Origin: Bacteroidales bacterium
GTDB taxonomy: Bacteria > Bacteroidota > Bacteroidia > Bacteroidales > UBA932
NCBI GenBank assembly: GCA_016290835.1
Contig: JAEEVG010000001.1
Coordinates: 62,001 to 126,000, forward strand
Reading direction: 5' to 3'
Length of the DNA: 64,000 nucleotides
Under the pieces are notes generated by a model, which saw only the letters and a program-made list of their open reading frames with translations, was not told where the DNA came from and did not search any database. Each line of letters begins with the position of its first letter. Position 1 is the first letter of the stretch. The translations under genes and the position numbers were made by a program. Shown piece by piece: positions 7,809-17,122 of the stretch.

Positions 7809-8774
7809 ATGGCCCAGGTATTCATCAGTTATTCCAGGCAGGACTGGTTCGCCCCCGACGGGACGCCGGTCCCCGGCAATCCCGTCGACCGCATCCTGGC
7901 GGCCCTGGACGCCGCCGGCATCAGCTATTGGATCGACCGCGAGGGCCTGGGGGGCGGGGATACTTTCGCGGAACGCATCGCCGGCGCCATCCGTTCCTGC
8001 GATGATTTCCTGTTCCTCTCTTCGGCCGCGGCCAACGCTTCCGAATGGACGCTGCGCGAGATCAGCACGGCCATCCAGGACGGCAAACGCATCATTCCGC
8101 TGCGCCTGGACAGGTCGGACTACAACCCGGCCGTTGCCTTCTACCTGTCCTCCGTGCAGTATATCGACTGGGTGGAACTCGGGCCGGAGGAGGCCCTGCG
8201 GCGGGTGGTCGGCGCCATCGCCCGCCCGGCTGTGGATGCCGGGGGGATCGAGTACGGGAAGCTTCCGGGGCTCACGCGCGCCGTGCTGGTGGCGGCCCTG
8301 GTCGTGCTCACGGGCCTGTATGGCCTGCTGACCTACCTCTTCCTCTGGGCCACGACCATCCAGTCCAGCGAGGTCATCGCCGGACTGGCGGGCTATGTCG
8401 GGGAATTCGCCCTGCTGACGTCCATCTATTATGTGATCCGCCTGCTGCGCAAGCGCAAGTGCCGTTTCCTGGTCCCGCTCGCCGCCATCGGCGTGCTGCT
8501 CTGCGCCGGATTCCTGGGGCGGCGGGTGGATTTCTTCGTATGTGCGGCCCTGCTGATCCTGGGCTGGCTGGGCATCTATCTGATCTGCCTCTTCCACACG
8601 GAGCGCCGGCCCTCACTCTTCCGCCAGATGAGCAAGGAGGACGTCCTGCTGCGCATCAACGATCCCGAGAACCTGATCCTGGTCTATCTGGCCGTCAAGG
8701 CCCTCATCGTCGTGGTGGGGCATTTCTTCGACGGCCTGACGGATCTGTCGCAACTGTTCCGCTATTTCAACTAG
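7809..8774 (+). CDS. TIR-domain protein with C-terminal membrane helices
   Basis: 321 residues from the ATG chosen because the promoter element overlaps the earlier in-frame ATGs. Residues 1 to about 140 are a TIR domain: it opens MAQVFISYSRQDW, continues with YWIDREGLGGGD and SSAAANASEWTLREI, and Glu84 (four residues after Trp80) aligns with the catalytic glutamate of NAD-cleaving TIR enzymes. Residues of about 155-310 contain at least four strongly hydrophobic segments. Bacterial TIR proteins act as NADases or signal producers in anti-phage defence, or as effectors; a TIR fused to several membrane helices points to a membrane-located sensor or effector. No partner gene is adjacent: neighbours are creD (divergent) and a peptidase (convergent, 3 nt apart). 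Confidence 0.85.
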   Translation: MAQVFISYSRQDWFAPDGTPVPGNPVDRILAALDAAGISYWIDREGLGGGDTFAERIAGAIRSCDDFLFLSSAAANASEWTLREISTAIQDGKRIIPLRLDRSDYNPAVAFYLSSVQYIDWVELGPEEALRRVVGAIARPAVDAGGIEYGKLPGLTRAVLVAALVVLTGLYGLLTYLFLWATTIQSSEVIAGLAGYVGEFALLTSIYYVIRLLRKRKCRFLVPLAAIGVLLCAGFLGRRVDFFVCAALLILGWLGIYLICLFHTERRPSLFRQMSKEDVLLRINDPENLILVYLAVKALIVVVGHFFDGLTDLSQLFRYFN

Positions 8775-8777
8775 GCG

Positions 8778-11279
8778 TCAGTCGTTGTTCAGCTCCCGGA
8801 CGTCCACTTCGCCGCGCTTGCTCTCGCCGAGCAGCCACTCGGAGAAGTAGTCGGCCAGGCGCCAGAAGAAGTATTCGTTCATGTCGCCGAAACTGTGGCG
8901 CTGGCCCGGCAGGATGAGCATGTCGAAACGCTTGTTGGCCCGGATCAGGGCGTTCACCACCCGGATCGTATTGGCCGGGTTGACGTTGTTGTCCACGTCG
9001 CCGTGCACCAGCATCAGGTGGCCCTTGAGGTTGGCGGCGAGCTGCGGATTGGTCTCGATGTGATAGACGAAGGTGGTATCGCCCTGTGCCACTTTTTCCG
9101 TGACGCCGTGGTGCGTCTCGCTCCACCAGCGGTTGTAGATACTGTTGTCGTGGTTGCCGGCGCAGGAGACGGCCGCCTTGAAGAAGTCGGGGTACTTGAG
9201 GATGGCCGCCGTGGACATGAATCCGCCGCCGGAGTGGCCGTGGATGCCCACGCGGTCCACATCGATGAAGTCATAGCGTCCGGCGATCTGCTGGATGGCG
9301 TACTTCTGGTCTTCCAGACCGTAGTCGCGCAGGTTGCCGTAGCCATAGTTGTGGTACCACTTGGAGCGATTGGGATGGCCGCCGCGGTTGCCCACCGTGA
9401 TCACGATGAAGCCCACCTGGGCGAGACGGTCGACGCGGGTCATGTTCTTGGACCAGGCGATGTTGTTGGCTTCGACCTGCGGGCCGGGATAGACGTAGTC
9501 GATGATGGGATAGAACTTGGTGGAGTCGAAGTCGAAGGGCTTGTACATCGCGCCGTAGAGGTCCGTCACCCCGTCGGCGGCCTTGACCTTGAAACGCTCC
9601 GGCATCTTGTAGCCGGCAGCGTAGAGCAGGCTGAGGTCGGCGTCCTCGAGTTTGGTGCGTTTGCCGTCCCGGCCGATCAGCCAGGCCTCGGGGGCGTAGT
9701 CCACGCGGGAGCAGTTGCCCACCATCCAGCGGCCGTCGTCGCTCGCGCGGGCCTCGACGTTCATATCGTCCATATCCAGCTGCTTGATGGGGCCGCCGGA
9801 CAGGCTGACGCGCCAGGTGTGCATCTGGTAGGGGTTCTCGTCCGGATTCACGCCGCAGGCGGAGAAGAGCACATAGCCTTCTTTCTCATTGACCGCGAGC
9901 ACGTCCTCGACGTGGTAGGCCCCCTCGGTGAGGTTGCGGACCAGGGTGCCGTCGGCGTTGTAGAGGTACAGGTTGGCCCAGCCGTTGCGCTCAGACCACT
10001 GGAGGATCTGCTTGCCTCCGTTCAGCAGATGCAGCTGGCGGTCCTCGATGTAGGTATTCATCCGCTCGGTGAGGATGGTGCGGGTGGAGTCGGCGTCGAG
10101 GTCCACGCGGCAGACGTCCATCCGGTGCAGGTCGCGCGAGCCGCGGGTCAGGTAGAAGCCGTCGTTGTCGCCCAGCCACACGCGTGAGCGGTATTTGTCA
10201 TAGGTCTCGGTATTCTTGCGCGGGCGCGTGGCCACGTCGGTGGTCTGCTCCTTGAACGCATAGATCTTGATGCGTTTGCGGGCGCCGTCGGGCATCGAGA
10301 ACACGAAGAGTTCATCGGTGGAACCGGGTTCGCCGGGCATCTGGTATTTGTAAGTCTCCAGGGTCGGACGCGGCTGGCTCAGGGCGTTGATCACCCAGAG
10401 ATCCTTGATCATCCGCGTGTCGGTCTTGACCGCCACGAAATGCTTGCCGTCCGGCGACCAGACTACGCCGCGCGCCATCGAGCGGCGGGTCGTGTCGGCG
10501 TCGGCCCCGGCCGGGCTGTCGCCGCCGTAACCCCACTGGCGGATGCCGTCCGAGGTGAGGCGATGCTCCACGATGGTGGAGTCCTTCTCGTCCTCGACGG
10601 CCTTTTTCATATTCTCCTTGTCCATCCAGAAGAGGTTGGAATTGCGGGCGAAGACGCCCACCTCTCCGTCGGGGGAGACGCTGGCCCAGGCCGGGTATTC
10701 CCGCTTCTCGGGCTTGTACTCCTCGAGTTTGCCGGTGGCGATCTCATACTGGAAGTGGAAGACCTTCTTGGTCATGCGCGGGGTCTGGGGCCCCCGGGGG
10801 GAGTCGCCGCCCTGCCGGTTCTGTCCCTGCACGCCGCCCTGTCCCTGGCGCGCGGCGCGCCGCGCCGCCGTGGTGTCGGGGACCTCCTGCGTGCCCTGGA
10901 TATCGAACTGGAAGTATTTGTCATCCTTGAGTTTCAGGCCCTGGATGGGCAGGTGCCGGGCGTCGAAGGGGTCGCGGGTGATTTCCGTGATCTGCATCGC
11001 GAGTTTCGCCATGTCGAAGGCCGGGGTCTTGCGCCCCGTCTCGGGATCCACGATCCAATACTGGGTGCCCTCGGAGGTCTTCCACTCATACCAGAACTTG
11101 TCCGAATCCCGGAACCAGTTGGGGGTCAGGCTGGTGGAGAAGACCATCTGGTTGATGCGCTTGGCCGAGAACTGCGAGGCAAGGTCGTAGTTGGGCTTGG
11201 GCGAGGCGGCCTGGCCCGCGGCGGGCGTGGTGACGGAGCAGGCGAGGAGCACTGCAAGGAGGATGAAGAATCGTTTCAT
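8778..11279 (-). CDS. Secreted S9 peptidase (dipeptidyl-peptidase IV-like)
   Basis: 833 residues with a signal peptide (about 1-23). The N-terminal two thirds form the beta-propeller (repeated WSPDGK and SPDG-type blades); the C-terminal ~250 residues are the alpha/beta-hydrolase. The nucleophile motif GHSGGGF, the HGDVDNNV block with the acid and PGQRHSF with the histidine complete the triad. Members remove dipeptides after proline/alanine or cut short peptides in the periplasm. An unusual low-complexity insertion rich in Arg, Gln and Gly occurs near residues 135-165. A promoter (11316) shares the intergenic space with the divergent plug-domain gene. Confidence 0.9.
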   Translation of the reverse strand: MKRFFILLAVLLACSVTTPAAGQAASPKPNYDLASQFSAKRINQMVFSTSLTPNWFRDSDKFWYEWKTSEGTQYWIVDPETGRKTPAFDMAKLAMQITEITRDPFDARHLPIQGLKLKDDKYFQFDIQGTQEVPDTTAARRAARQGQGGVQGQNRQGGDSPRGPQTPRMTKKVFHFQYEIATGKLEEYKPEKREYPAWASVSPDGEVGVFARNSNLFWMDKENMKKAVEDEKDSTIVEHRLTSDGIRQWGYGGDSPAGADADTTRRSMARGVVWSPDGKHFVAVKTDTRMIKDLWVINALSQPRPTLETYKYQMPGEPGSTDELFVFSMPDGARKRIKIYAFKEQTTDVATRPRKNTETYDKYRSRVWLGDNDGFYLTRGSRDLHRMDVCRVDLDADSTRTILTERMNTYIEDRQLHLLNGGKQILQWSERNGWANLYLYNADGTLVRNLTEGAYHVEDVLAVNEKEGYVLFSACGVNPDENPYQMHTWRVSLSGGPIKQLDMDDMNVEARASDDGRWMVGNCSRVDYAPEAWLIGRDGKRTKLEDADLSLLYAAGYKMPERFKVKAADGVTDLYGAMYKPFDFDSTKFYPIIDYVYPGPQVEANNIAWSKNMTRVDRLAQVGFIVITVGNRGGHPNRSKWYHNYGYGNLRDYGLEDQKYAIQQIAGRYDFIDVDRVGIHGHSGGGFMSTAAILKYPDFFKAAVSCAGNHDNSIYNRWWSETHHGVTEKVAQGDTTFVYHIETNPQLAANLKGHLMLVHGDVDNNVNPANTIRVVNALIRANKRFDMLILPGQRHSFGDMNEYFFWRLADYFSEWLLGESKRGEVDVRELNND

Positions 11280-11315
11280 ATCTTGATTGAATGTTTTTGA
11301 CGGATATTCAAAATG

Positions 11316-11323
11316 TAAAGATA
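11316..11323 (-). promoter_or_regulatory. -7 promoter element for the S9 peptidase gene
   Basis: TATCTTTA on the minus strand (one mismatch to TAnnTTTG), about 36 nt upstream of the ATG at 11279 and 11 nt from a divergent element. Confidence 0.5.
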
Positions 11324-11334
11324 AGAAAAAAACC

Positions 11335-11342
11335 TATCTTTG
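11335..11342 (+). promoter_or_regulatory. -7 promoter element for the plug-domain gene
   Basis: TATCTTTG, 19 nt before the ATG at 11362. Confidence 0.7.
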
Positions 11343-11361
11343 AACCGCAAATCACCCTGCT

Positions 11362-11805
11362 ATGAAAAGAACCATCCTGCTGATCGCCGCCCTGCTGCTG
11401 TGTACGCTGCTTCCCGCCCAGGAGAAAGTCCGGAACCAGAAAGACAGGACCCAATACAACACCGTCTTCGACCTGCTGCGCAATGAGCCCGGCGTCATCG
11501 TCTATCCGGCCAATACCGGCTCTATGCCGCGGGTGGTCATCCGCGGGATCGGCACCAATTCCGACCAGACCCAGCCCCTGTTCGTGGTGGACGGCATCAT
11601 CCGGGAGAACGTGACCTATCTCCGCCCGGAGGACATCTATTCCGTGGAAGTGCTCAAGGACGGCACCTCCTCCATTTACGGGATGGAGGGGCAGAACGGG
11701 GTAATCCTGTTCAAGACGAAGTCCGCCGCCCAGGCGGAGAAGGACGCCGCCGAGGCCCGCAAGGCGGAACGCAAGGACGCCCGCGAGGCGAAGCGCAAGA
11801 AATAG
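11362..11805 (+). CDS. Isolated TonB-dependent receptor plug-domain protein
   Basis: 147 residues: a signal peptide (1-19), then a single TonB plug domain with the hallmark blocks PRVVIRGIGTNS, PLFVVDG, LRPEDIYSVEVLKDG and YGMEGQNGVILFKT, then a highly charged Lys/Ala/Glu helix at the C-terminus. In SusC-type transporters the plug is followed by a ~600-residue barrel; here the barrel is absent and the gene has its own promoter and start, so it is not a simple truncation at a contig edge. It could be a soluble periplasmic plug mimic that binds TonB or a receptor, or an evolved remnant. Confidence 0.83.
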   Translation: MKRTILLIAALLLCTLLPAQEKVRNQKDRTQYNTVFDLLRNEPGVIVYPANTGSMPRVVIRGIGTNSDQTQPLFVVDGIIRENVTYLRPEDIYSVEVLKDGTSSIYGMEGQNGVILFKTKSAAQAEKDAAEARKAERKDAREAKRKK

Positions 11806-11853
11806 CAGGTCCAGGTCTTTGGGCAAAGACAAGTATTTTTGGGCGAAAAAACG

Positions 11854-11861
11854 TATCTTTG
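11854..11861 (+). promoter_or_regulatory. -7 promoter element for the DUF2207 gene
   Basis: TATCTTTG, five nt before the chosen ATG at 11867; predicts a leaderless message and rules out an earlier in-frame start. Confidence 0.75.
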
Positions 11862-11866
11862 CATTT

Positions 11867-13558
11867 ATGAAATCGATCCGTCTTCTTCTGTTGCTGGCGG
11901 CGCTTTGTATGGCGGGCGCCCTTTCCGCCACCGTCGTGCCCGACCTCGATATTTCGGTCCGTCTCAGCCGGGACGGGTCGGCGCGGGTCCGTGAGATCTG
12001 GGCCGTGGACGTGGATGAGGGCACCGAATGGTACCTGCCCCGCAAGAACCTCGGAGACATCGAGATCTCCGACCTGCGTGTCCGCAACGAAGAGGGAGTC
12101 CAGTATGTATTCGAAGGGAGATGGGATACCGACCGCTCGATCCGCGAGAAAGCCGGCCGCTGCGGTTTCGTGTATACCGGGGACGGGGTTGAGATCTGCT
12201 GGGGCCTGGGCTCGCACGGCGAGCACACTTATATCGTGGAATACGTGATGAGCAACGTCATCAAGTCTCTGGATGACTACGACGTCCTGCACCTGCAGCT
12301 GGTTGCGCCCGGACTCAACTCACCGCCCCGCCACGTGAAAGTGGCCATCCGCACGGACGAGGCGCTGGGTGTCCAGCTGGACACGACCGCCACCCGGATC
12401 TGGGGCTTCGGCTACGACGGCGTGTGCGGTTTCGAGGACGGCACGGCCGTGTTCGAGTCTACGGAGCCTTTCCGCTACCGGAGTTCGGTGATCGCCCTGC
12501 TTCGCTTCGACAAGGGGACCTTCGAGTCCTCCAGCGTACAGGACCGTTCTTTCCAGGATGTGCTCGAACTGGCGATGGACGGAGCGGATTTCGGCGGGGA
12601 TGAGGGCGACGACGAAGATGATATTCTCGGGATGCTGTTCGGTTTCTTCACCACCTGCATGCTGTTCTTCTCCTTCCTCGCACGGATGTTCCGCAACCCC
12701 AACCGCGTGTCCGCCTCGGATAAGAAGCGCATCCTCGGAGTTCGGCCCGCGCAGGTGGACTGGAACCGCGACATCCCCTTCGGCGGAGACCTGTTCGCAT
12801 CGGACGTGACCCTCAGCCGGCTCGGCGAGGACCGCAAGAACAACGCCCTGGCCTCCGCCCTGATCCTGCGTATGGTCTATGAGGGCTACCTGGACGTCCG
12901 CAAGGACGATAAGGACCAGGTGGAACTCTCCTTCGGCCCCAAGGATCCCGGTTCGCTGGAGCCGGTCTCGCTCGGCCTCTACAAGATGATGCGGGAGGCG
13001 AGCGGGAGCGACCTGATCCTGCAGGACAAGGAATTCTCCAAATGGTCTTCCCGCAACAAGAAGCGCCTGATCGACTGGACCTCCAAGATCAAATCCACTG
13101 GCACCAAGGTCCTCAAGGACGAGGGCTGGTATGCCAGTTCCCGCTACACGTCCTCCGGTCAGGAGCAGGCCCGGAAGCTGATGGGCCTCAAGAAGTTCCT
13201 CTCGGACTTCACCCTCACCGGCGAGCGCGAGACCATCGAGGTCAAGCTCTGGCAGGAGTACCTGGTGTTCGGTGCCCTGTTCGGGATCGCGGGCAAGGTG
13301 GCCAAGCAGCTCAAGGACATCGATCCGGTCCTGTTCGAGCGGATGGTCGTCTATGACTACAATACCTTCGACACCATCCTGATGATGACCAACAACATGG
13401 CCCGCGCCATCACCAACGCCAGCTATGTCCGTCCTTCCTCCTCGTCCGGCGGCTGGAGCAGCCATTCAAGCGGCAGCTGGGGCGGCTTCGGCGGTGGTTC
13501 TTCCTTCGGCGGCGGCGGTGGTTTCAGCGGCGGCGGCTTCGGCGGCGGTGCCCGCTAG
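11867..13558 (+). CDS. DUF2207 family predicted membrane protein
   Basis: 563 residues with a signal peptide (about 1-21). Residues of about 25-230 form the beta-rich extracytoplasmic DUF2207 domain; one membrane segment follows near 255-275 ([20 protein letters not shown]). A large cytoplasmic domain contains another hydrophobic stretch near 460-475, and the protein ends in a serine/glycine tail of the [16 protein letters not shown] type. This is the standard architecture of the family, whose role is unknown. The start was chosen from the promoter position. Its TAG stop overlaps, in a CTAG palindrome, the stop of the convergent gene at 13555. Confidence 0.82.
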   Translation: MKSIRLLLLLAALCMAGALSATVVPDLDISVRLSRDGSARVREIWAVDVDEGTEWYLPRKNLGDIEISDLRVRNEEGVQYVFEGRWDTDRSIREKAGRCGFVYTGDGVEICWGLGSHGEHTYIVEYVMSNVIKSLDDYDVLHLQLVAPGLNSPPRHVKVAIRTDEALGVQLDTTATRIWGFGYDGVCGFEDGTAVFESTEPFRYRSSVIALLRFDKGTFESSSVQDRSFQDVLELAMDGADFGGDEGDDEDDILGMLFGFFTTCMLFFSFLARMFRNPNRVSASDKKRILGVRPAQVDWNRDIPFGGDLFASDVTLSRLGEDRKNNALASALILRMVYEGYLDVRKDDKDQVELSFGPKDPGSLEPVSLGLYKMMREASGSDLILQDKEFSKWSSRNKKRLIDWTSKIKSTGTKVLKDEGWYASSRYTSSGQEQARKLMGLKKFLSDFTLTGERETIEVKLWQEYLVFGALFGIAGKVAKQLKDIDPVLFERMVVYDYNTFDTILMMTNNMARAITNASYVRPSSSSGGWSSHSSGSWGGFGGGSSFGGGGGFSGGGFGGGAR

Positions 13559-14583
13559 CGGGCGGGGTTGAAGGCGCGGGCGCGCGCTTCCGACTCGGCG
13601 TCGGACAGGTGTCCGCCGTTCTTGATGATAATCTTGTATTTGAATGTGATGGACGCTCCGGGCGCCAGGGAGAAGCCTGCGGAGCCCGTATAACCGCGCT
13701 CCATGTCCCGGCCGCCGAGGTTGTTGACGGCGAACAGGCCGTAGCCGCGGGCGTGGGACCAGGCAGGGAAATTGCGGTTGTCCTGCGAATCGATGATCAG
13801 GATCGAGATATCGTCCCCGTTCTTGGTACCGTCGAGCCGGGTCCATTCGGCCCGCTTGGACCAGGCTTCGTCGCCGGCGTATCCCAGACTGTTGGTATAG
13901 CGGCCCGTAACTCCCTCCCGGTTGACCGTGGGGCCGGCGGTGTCCTTCCCTTCGGCGTCCAGGTAGCGCACCGGCTGGTCCGAAGGCTGTTGGAGGGCGC
14001 GGTCCACGCGCAGGCCCAGCATCCCTTCCTTGTCCTCTCCGAAAACGACGGTATCCACGGCGGTGAGGGTGGCCTCGCGCAAGATGGAGCGTTCGTCCCG
14101 GCCGCCGGCGAAGTGATAATCCGTCCGCTCGGTCAACAGCACGCGGCCCTCCGGGTCCACCCAGTCCGAGAGGGTCTGCAGGCGGCCGTCTCCCAGGACT
14201 TCGTAACTGCGGAGCCGTACCTTGCCGTAGGTGGCCTGACGCTCCGGCGGGGCGGCGTGGTAGCTGTTCCAGAAGTCGAGGCCGTTCACGTTGCCGTGGT
14301 TGAACCACAGGCCGGAGTGGTGCGGGTGGTCGACGCTCTCGAAAGCGCGGGGCGCACGGGGGTAACCCCGGGTGATATCGATCCCGGAGGCCGTCAGGAT
14401 GGGCCAGAGGATGGGTTTGGCCTCGTCTTCGGGGTAGTACAGGGAAGTGAAGTATTCCCCGTCGATGCGCACGTCCACCTTGGGCTCGTCCGGGTCGGGG
14501 ACGAAGCGCACGAGGCCGTCGCCGTTCCGGCAGGCGCCCAGCAGGGCGAGGGTCGGCAGCAGGAGCAAGATTCGTTTAATCAT
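13555..14583 (-). CDS. PmoA-like (DUF6807) lipoprotein
   Basis: 342 residues beginning with a lipoprotein signal (hydrophobic run then LLGAC). The body matches the DUF6807/methane oxygenase PmoA-like family: [23 protein letters not shown] with its clustered histidines, the [16 protein letters not shown] block and the late [14 protein letters not shown] block. Despite the name, the family occurs in polysaccharide-degrading Bacteroidota and is not a methane oxygenase; the fold resembles carbohydrate-active beta-sandwiches. The start is set by a TATCTTTG box only 3 nt upstream. Divergent from a GH43 lipoprotein, so the two may be co-regulated in sugar use. Confidence 0.82.
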   Translation of the reverse strand: MIKRILLLLPTLALLGACRNGDGLVRFVPDPDEPKVDVRIDGEYFTSLYYPEDEAKPILWPILTASGIDITRGYPRAPRAFESVDHPHHSGLWFNHGNVNGLDFWNSYHAAPPERQATYGKVRLRSYEVLGDGRLQTLSDWVDPEGRVLLTERTDYHFAGGRDERSILREATLTAVDTVVFGEDKEGMLGLRVDRALQQPSDQPVRYLDAEGKDTAGPTVNREGVTGRYTNSLGYAGDEAWSKRAEWTRLDGTKNGDDISILIIDSQDNRNFPAWSHARGYGLFAVNNLGGRDMERGYTGSAGFSLAPGASITFKYKIIIKNGGHLSDAESEARARAFNPAR

Positions 14584-14586
14584 GCT

Positions 14587-14594
14587 CAAAGATA
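14587..14594 (-). promoter_or_regulatory. -7 promoter element for the PmoA-like gene
   Basis: TATCTTTG on the minus strand, 3 nt before the ATG at 14583; predicts a leaderless message. Confidence 0.75.
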
Positions 14595-14608
14595 AGCGGA
14601 ATTTTTCC

Positions 14609-14616
14609 TATTTTTG
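14609..14616 (+). promoter_or_regulatory. -7 promoter element for the GH43 gene
   Basis: TATTTTTG, 31 nt before the ATG at 14648 and back to back with the divergent element at 14587. Confidence 0.65.
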
Positions 14617-14647
14617 TGTTCGCGAATCCTTTTTTAAACCTATACAA

Positions 14648-15808
14648 ATGAAAATCAGATCTTTTTTGCTTCTTTTCCTGGCCGGAGCGCTGCTTGTCGC
14701 GTGCAAGACCGGCACTCCCGAACCGGCCGAGCCGGTCAAGATCGAACCCGGCGAACAGGCTCCACTGGCGGATCCCGGACAGAATAATTTCGGCGGCATG
14801 GCCGCCGCCGCTCCCCGCGACACCACCGGCATGGCGGCGAGGATGCGTGCCCGGATGGCGGAAATGAACCGCATCCGCACCGTCCATTTCAACGATTTGT
14901 CGATGAGCGATCCCTTCATCTATCCCGATCCGGAGACGAAGACCTATTACCTGACCAGTTCCGGCGGACGCCAGTACCGCAGCAAGGACCTCGTGCAGTG
15001 GGAGGGTCCCTATAATGTGATCGATCTGAGCGGCACCTGGTGCGAGAAGGCGGGCTTCGCCGCCGCGGCCGAGATCCACAAGATCGGCGATTACTATTAC
15101 TACGCCGGCACCTGGAGCGACCACAGCGATCTCATCCAGCAGGTTCCCCGCCGCTACAATGTGCCCCACAACCAGACCTATCTGCTGCGGGCGGAGAGCC
15201 CCGAGGGCCCCTTCGTGCCCTTCTCCGTGACGCCGGGTTATGATTACCAGCCGCACGAGTGGGATTGCATCGACGGCACGCTCTATGAGGAGGACGGCCA
15301 TATCTATATGATTTTCGTGCATGAGTGGACCCAGCTGATCGACGGGACGATGGATTACATCGAACTCGCGCCGGATCTGACGCATACCATCTCCGACTGG
15401 CCGGTGACAATGTTCCGCGCGAGCGAGCTGCCGTGCTGCGGGGAGATGAATTCGCTGGGCGAGGCGACCTTCGGGCTCAAGATGCCGGGCTGGGTGACGG
15501 ACGGGCCGCAGATGTTCCGGACGCAGACCGGGCGGCTGGGCATGCTTTGGTCGACCTGGGGCAAGGAGCGTTATCTGCAGGCGGTTTGCTATTCGGAGTC
15601 CGGGACGATCGCGGGTCCGTGGGTGCAGGAGAGCGAGCCTTTCCTGGCGGACAATTCGGGTCACGGGATGCTGTTCCGCACTTTCGAGGGTGAGCTCCGC
15701 TATGTGGTGCATCATTCCGAGGGGAACGGGCCGCGCAAACCGCAGTACTGGACCGTCGACGACTCCGGCGACAAACTCGTCCTCGGCCACCAGATCATCG
15801 TCAAGTAA
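14648..15808 (+). CDS. Glycoside hydrolase family 43 lipoprotein
   Basis: 386 residues. A lipoprotein signal ends LLVAC (Cys19). A Pro/Glu/Ala-rich linker of ~60 residues follows, then a five-bladed GH43-type propeller: MSDPFIYPDP gives the catalytic base Asp, EWDCIDGTLYEEDG the pKa-modulating Asp, and the SLGEATF block a candidate acid Glu. The family removes arabinose or xylose from plant polysaccharides. The start is chosen at the ATG directly before the signal sequence; the promoter at 14609 excludes the earlier in-frame extension. A hairpin terminator follows at 15833. Its exact substrate cannot be told. Confidence 0.85.
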   Translation: MKIRSFLLLFLAGALLVACKTGTPEPAEPVKIEPGEQAPLADPGQNNFGGMAAAAPRDTTGMAARMRARMAEMNRIRTVHFNDLSMSDPFIYPDPETKTYYLTSSGGRQYRSKDLVQWEGPYNVIDLSGTWCEKAGFAAAAEIHKIGDYYYYAGTWSDHSDLIQQVPRRYNVPHNQTYLLRAESPEGPFVPFSVTPGYDYQPHEWDCIDGTLYEEDGHIYMIFVHEWTQLIDGTMDYIELAPDLTHTISDWPVTMFRASELPCCGEMNSLGEATFGLKMPGWVTDGPQMFRTQTGRLGMLWSTWGKERYLQAVCYSESGTIAGPWVQESEPFLADNSGHGMLFRTFEGELRYVVHHSEGNGPRKPQYWTVDDSGDKLVLGHQIIVK

Positions 15809-15832
15809 AACGATCCGGACCCCACAAACGCC

Positions 15833-15866
15833 GAACGACAGCCACCTGGCTGTCGTTCATCGTTTT
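15833..15866 (+). terminator. Intrinsic terminator after the GH43 gene
   Basis: Perfect 12-bp stem (15833-15844 with 15847-15858, GAACGACAGCCA and complement) followed by ATCGTTTT. It abuts the 3' end of the convergent tRNA gene. Confidence 0.7.
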
Positions 15867-15941
15867 GGAGCGGAAAACGGGGCTCGGACCCGCGACCTCA
15901 ACCTTGGCAAGGTTGCGCTCTACCAACTGAGCTATTTCCGC
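15866..15941 (-). tRNA. tRNA-Gly (anticodon GCC)
   Basis: Cloverleaf on the minus strand: acceptor GCGGAAA pairs with TTTCCGC, the D-arm is TAGCTCAGTTGGTAGAGC, the anticodon stem-loop is CAACCTTGCCAAGGTTG with anticodon GCC, and the T-arm is GCGGGTCCGAGCCCCGT. 3' CCA is encoded. 76 nt. Confidence 0.96.
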
Positions 15942-16038
15942 AAAACCTTATTGCTTAGCGTTGGGACCACAAAGATAGAGACATTTTTTGAAACACCAAA
16001 AATTTTTTTCGTTTTTTGTGCCCCGCCGCCGGCAGGCC

Positions 16039-17118
16039 TCAGAAAAGCTGAACGCAGACGGGATGGTTCACGCGGATCGTCCGTTCCGGGTGCAGGGTCA
16101 GGCTCCCGGTGGCCGCATCACGCGAATAGACCTCGATGGCATTGTCGTCGCGGCAGGCGCAGAGCAGCCATTTCCCGTCTGGGGAGAGGGTGAAGTTGCG
16201 CGGATGGTTCCCGGTGCGCTGGAAACCGGCGGGGCTGACCGTCCCGCGCTGGGAATCCACCGCGAAAATGGCGATGCCCTCGCCGCGCAGGCGGTGGCTC
16301 GTGTAGAGGAAGCGCCCGTCCGGGCTGAGGTGGATGTCGGCGCTGCCCTTGCCGCGTCCGTTGTAGGCCTTGATCTCCTGCACGGGCGTGAGGGTGCCGT
16401 CCTCATAGCGCAGCACCGTCAGCGTATCGCCCAACTCGCCCAGCAGGTAGCAGAAACGCCCGTCCGCGCTGAATACGAAATGGCGCGGACCGCTGCCCGG
16501 GGTGGTCTGGTAGGCAATATCCGGCTCGCCGACCGGGAGCGTCCCGCCCGCGACCACGGGGAAGCGGCGGATGGCGTCGCAGCCCAGGTCGGAAGCGAAG
16601 AGCCAGCGCCCGTCGGGCGACAGGCGGCAGCAATGCATCCGGGACTTCTCCCCGAAGTAAAAGGATTTGCGCAGGGGCTCCAGCCTGCCGTCGGCGGCGA
16701 CCGGGAAGATGGACACCGTCCCGCCGAAATAATCGGCCGTCAGGATGAACCCGTTGAGATACAGAATGTTGCAGGGATTTCCGCCGCCACTGCCCGTGGG
16801 GCAGTTGACTTCGGTGTTGACCAGTTCGAGGCTCTGGGGTGTGAGGATGTAGGAGCAGGCGCCCTGCTGCCCGTCGTTGGACTCGCTGACGGACCAGGCC
16901 CGCGTGCGGTCCGCGGAGGGGATGATGAAAGCCGGATTGCGCGCCGCGGCGAAATCAAGCTCCCGGCTAACCCCGGTGGCGCCGTCGAAACGGAACAGCC
17001 AGGCCCCGGAGGCGGTGCCGTCGTTGGTGTAGGTGCCGACGAGCAGACGCAGGTTCTGCGCGTGCAGGGAGGTGGCGGCCGCCAGGTACAAGGCGGTCAG
17101 CAGGAGGAGTTTGCGCAT
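16039..17118 (-). CDS. Secreted lactonase-family beta-propeller protein
   Basis: 359 residues with a signal peptide (1-20, ending LHAQ). The rest is a seven-bladed propeller of the lactonase / 6-phosphogluconolactonase-like family (PF10282): LLVGTYT at the first blade, repeated LSPDGRWL, FSADGRF, LSPDGRFLYTSHR and LSPDGKWL blades, and the GNHPRNF signature near the end. Family members hydrolyse sugar lactones, but exported Bacteroidota paralogues are mostly uncharacterised. Its start is 4 nt downstream of the esterase gene's stop, so the two form an operon transcribed from 18528. Confidence 0.86.
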   Translation of the reverse strand: MRKLLLLTALYLAAATSLHAQNLRLLVGTYTNDGTASGAWLFRFDGATGVSRELDFAAARNPAFIIPSADRTRAWSVSESNDGQQGACSYILTPQSLELVNTEVNCPTGSGGGNPCNILYLNGFILTADYFGGTVSIFPVAADGRLEPLRKSFYFGEKSRMHCCRLSPDGRWLFASDLGCDAIRRFPVVAGGTLPVGEPDIAYQTTPGSGPRHFVFSADGRFCYLLGELGDTLTVLRYEDGTLTPVQEIKAYNGRGKGSADIHLSPDGRFLYTSHRLRGEGIAIFAVDSQRGTVSPAGFQRTGNHPRNFTLSPDGKWLLCACRDDNAIEVYSRDAATGSLTLHPERTIRVNHPVCVQLF

Positions 17119-17122
17119 GGTA

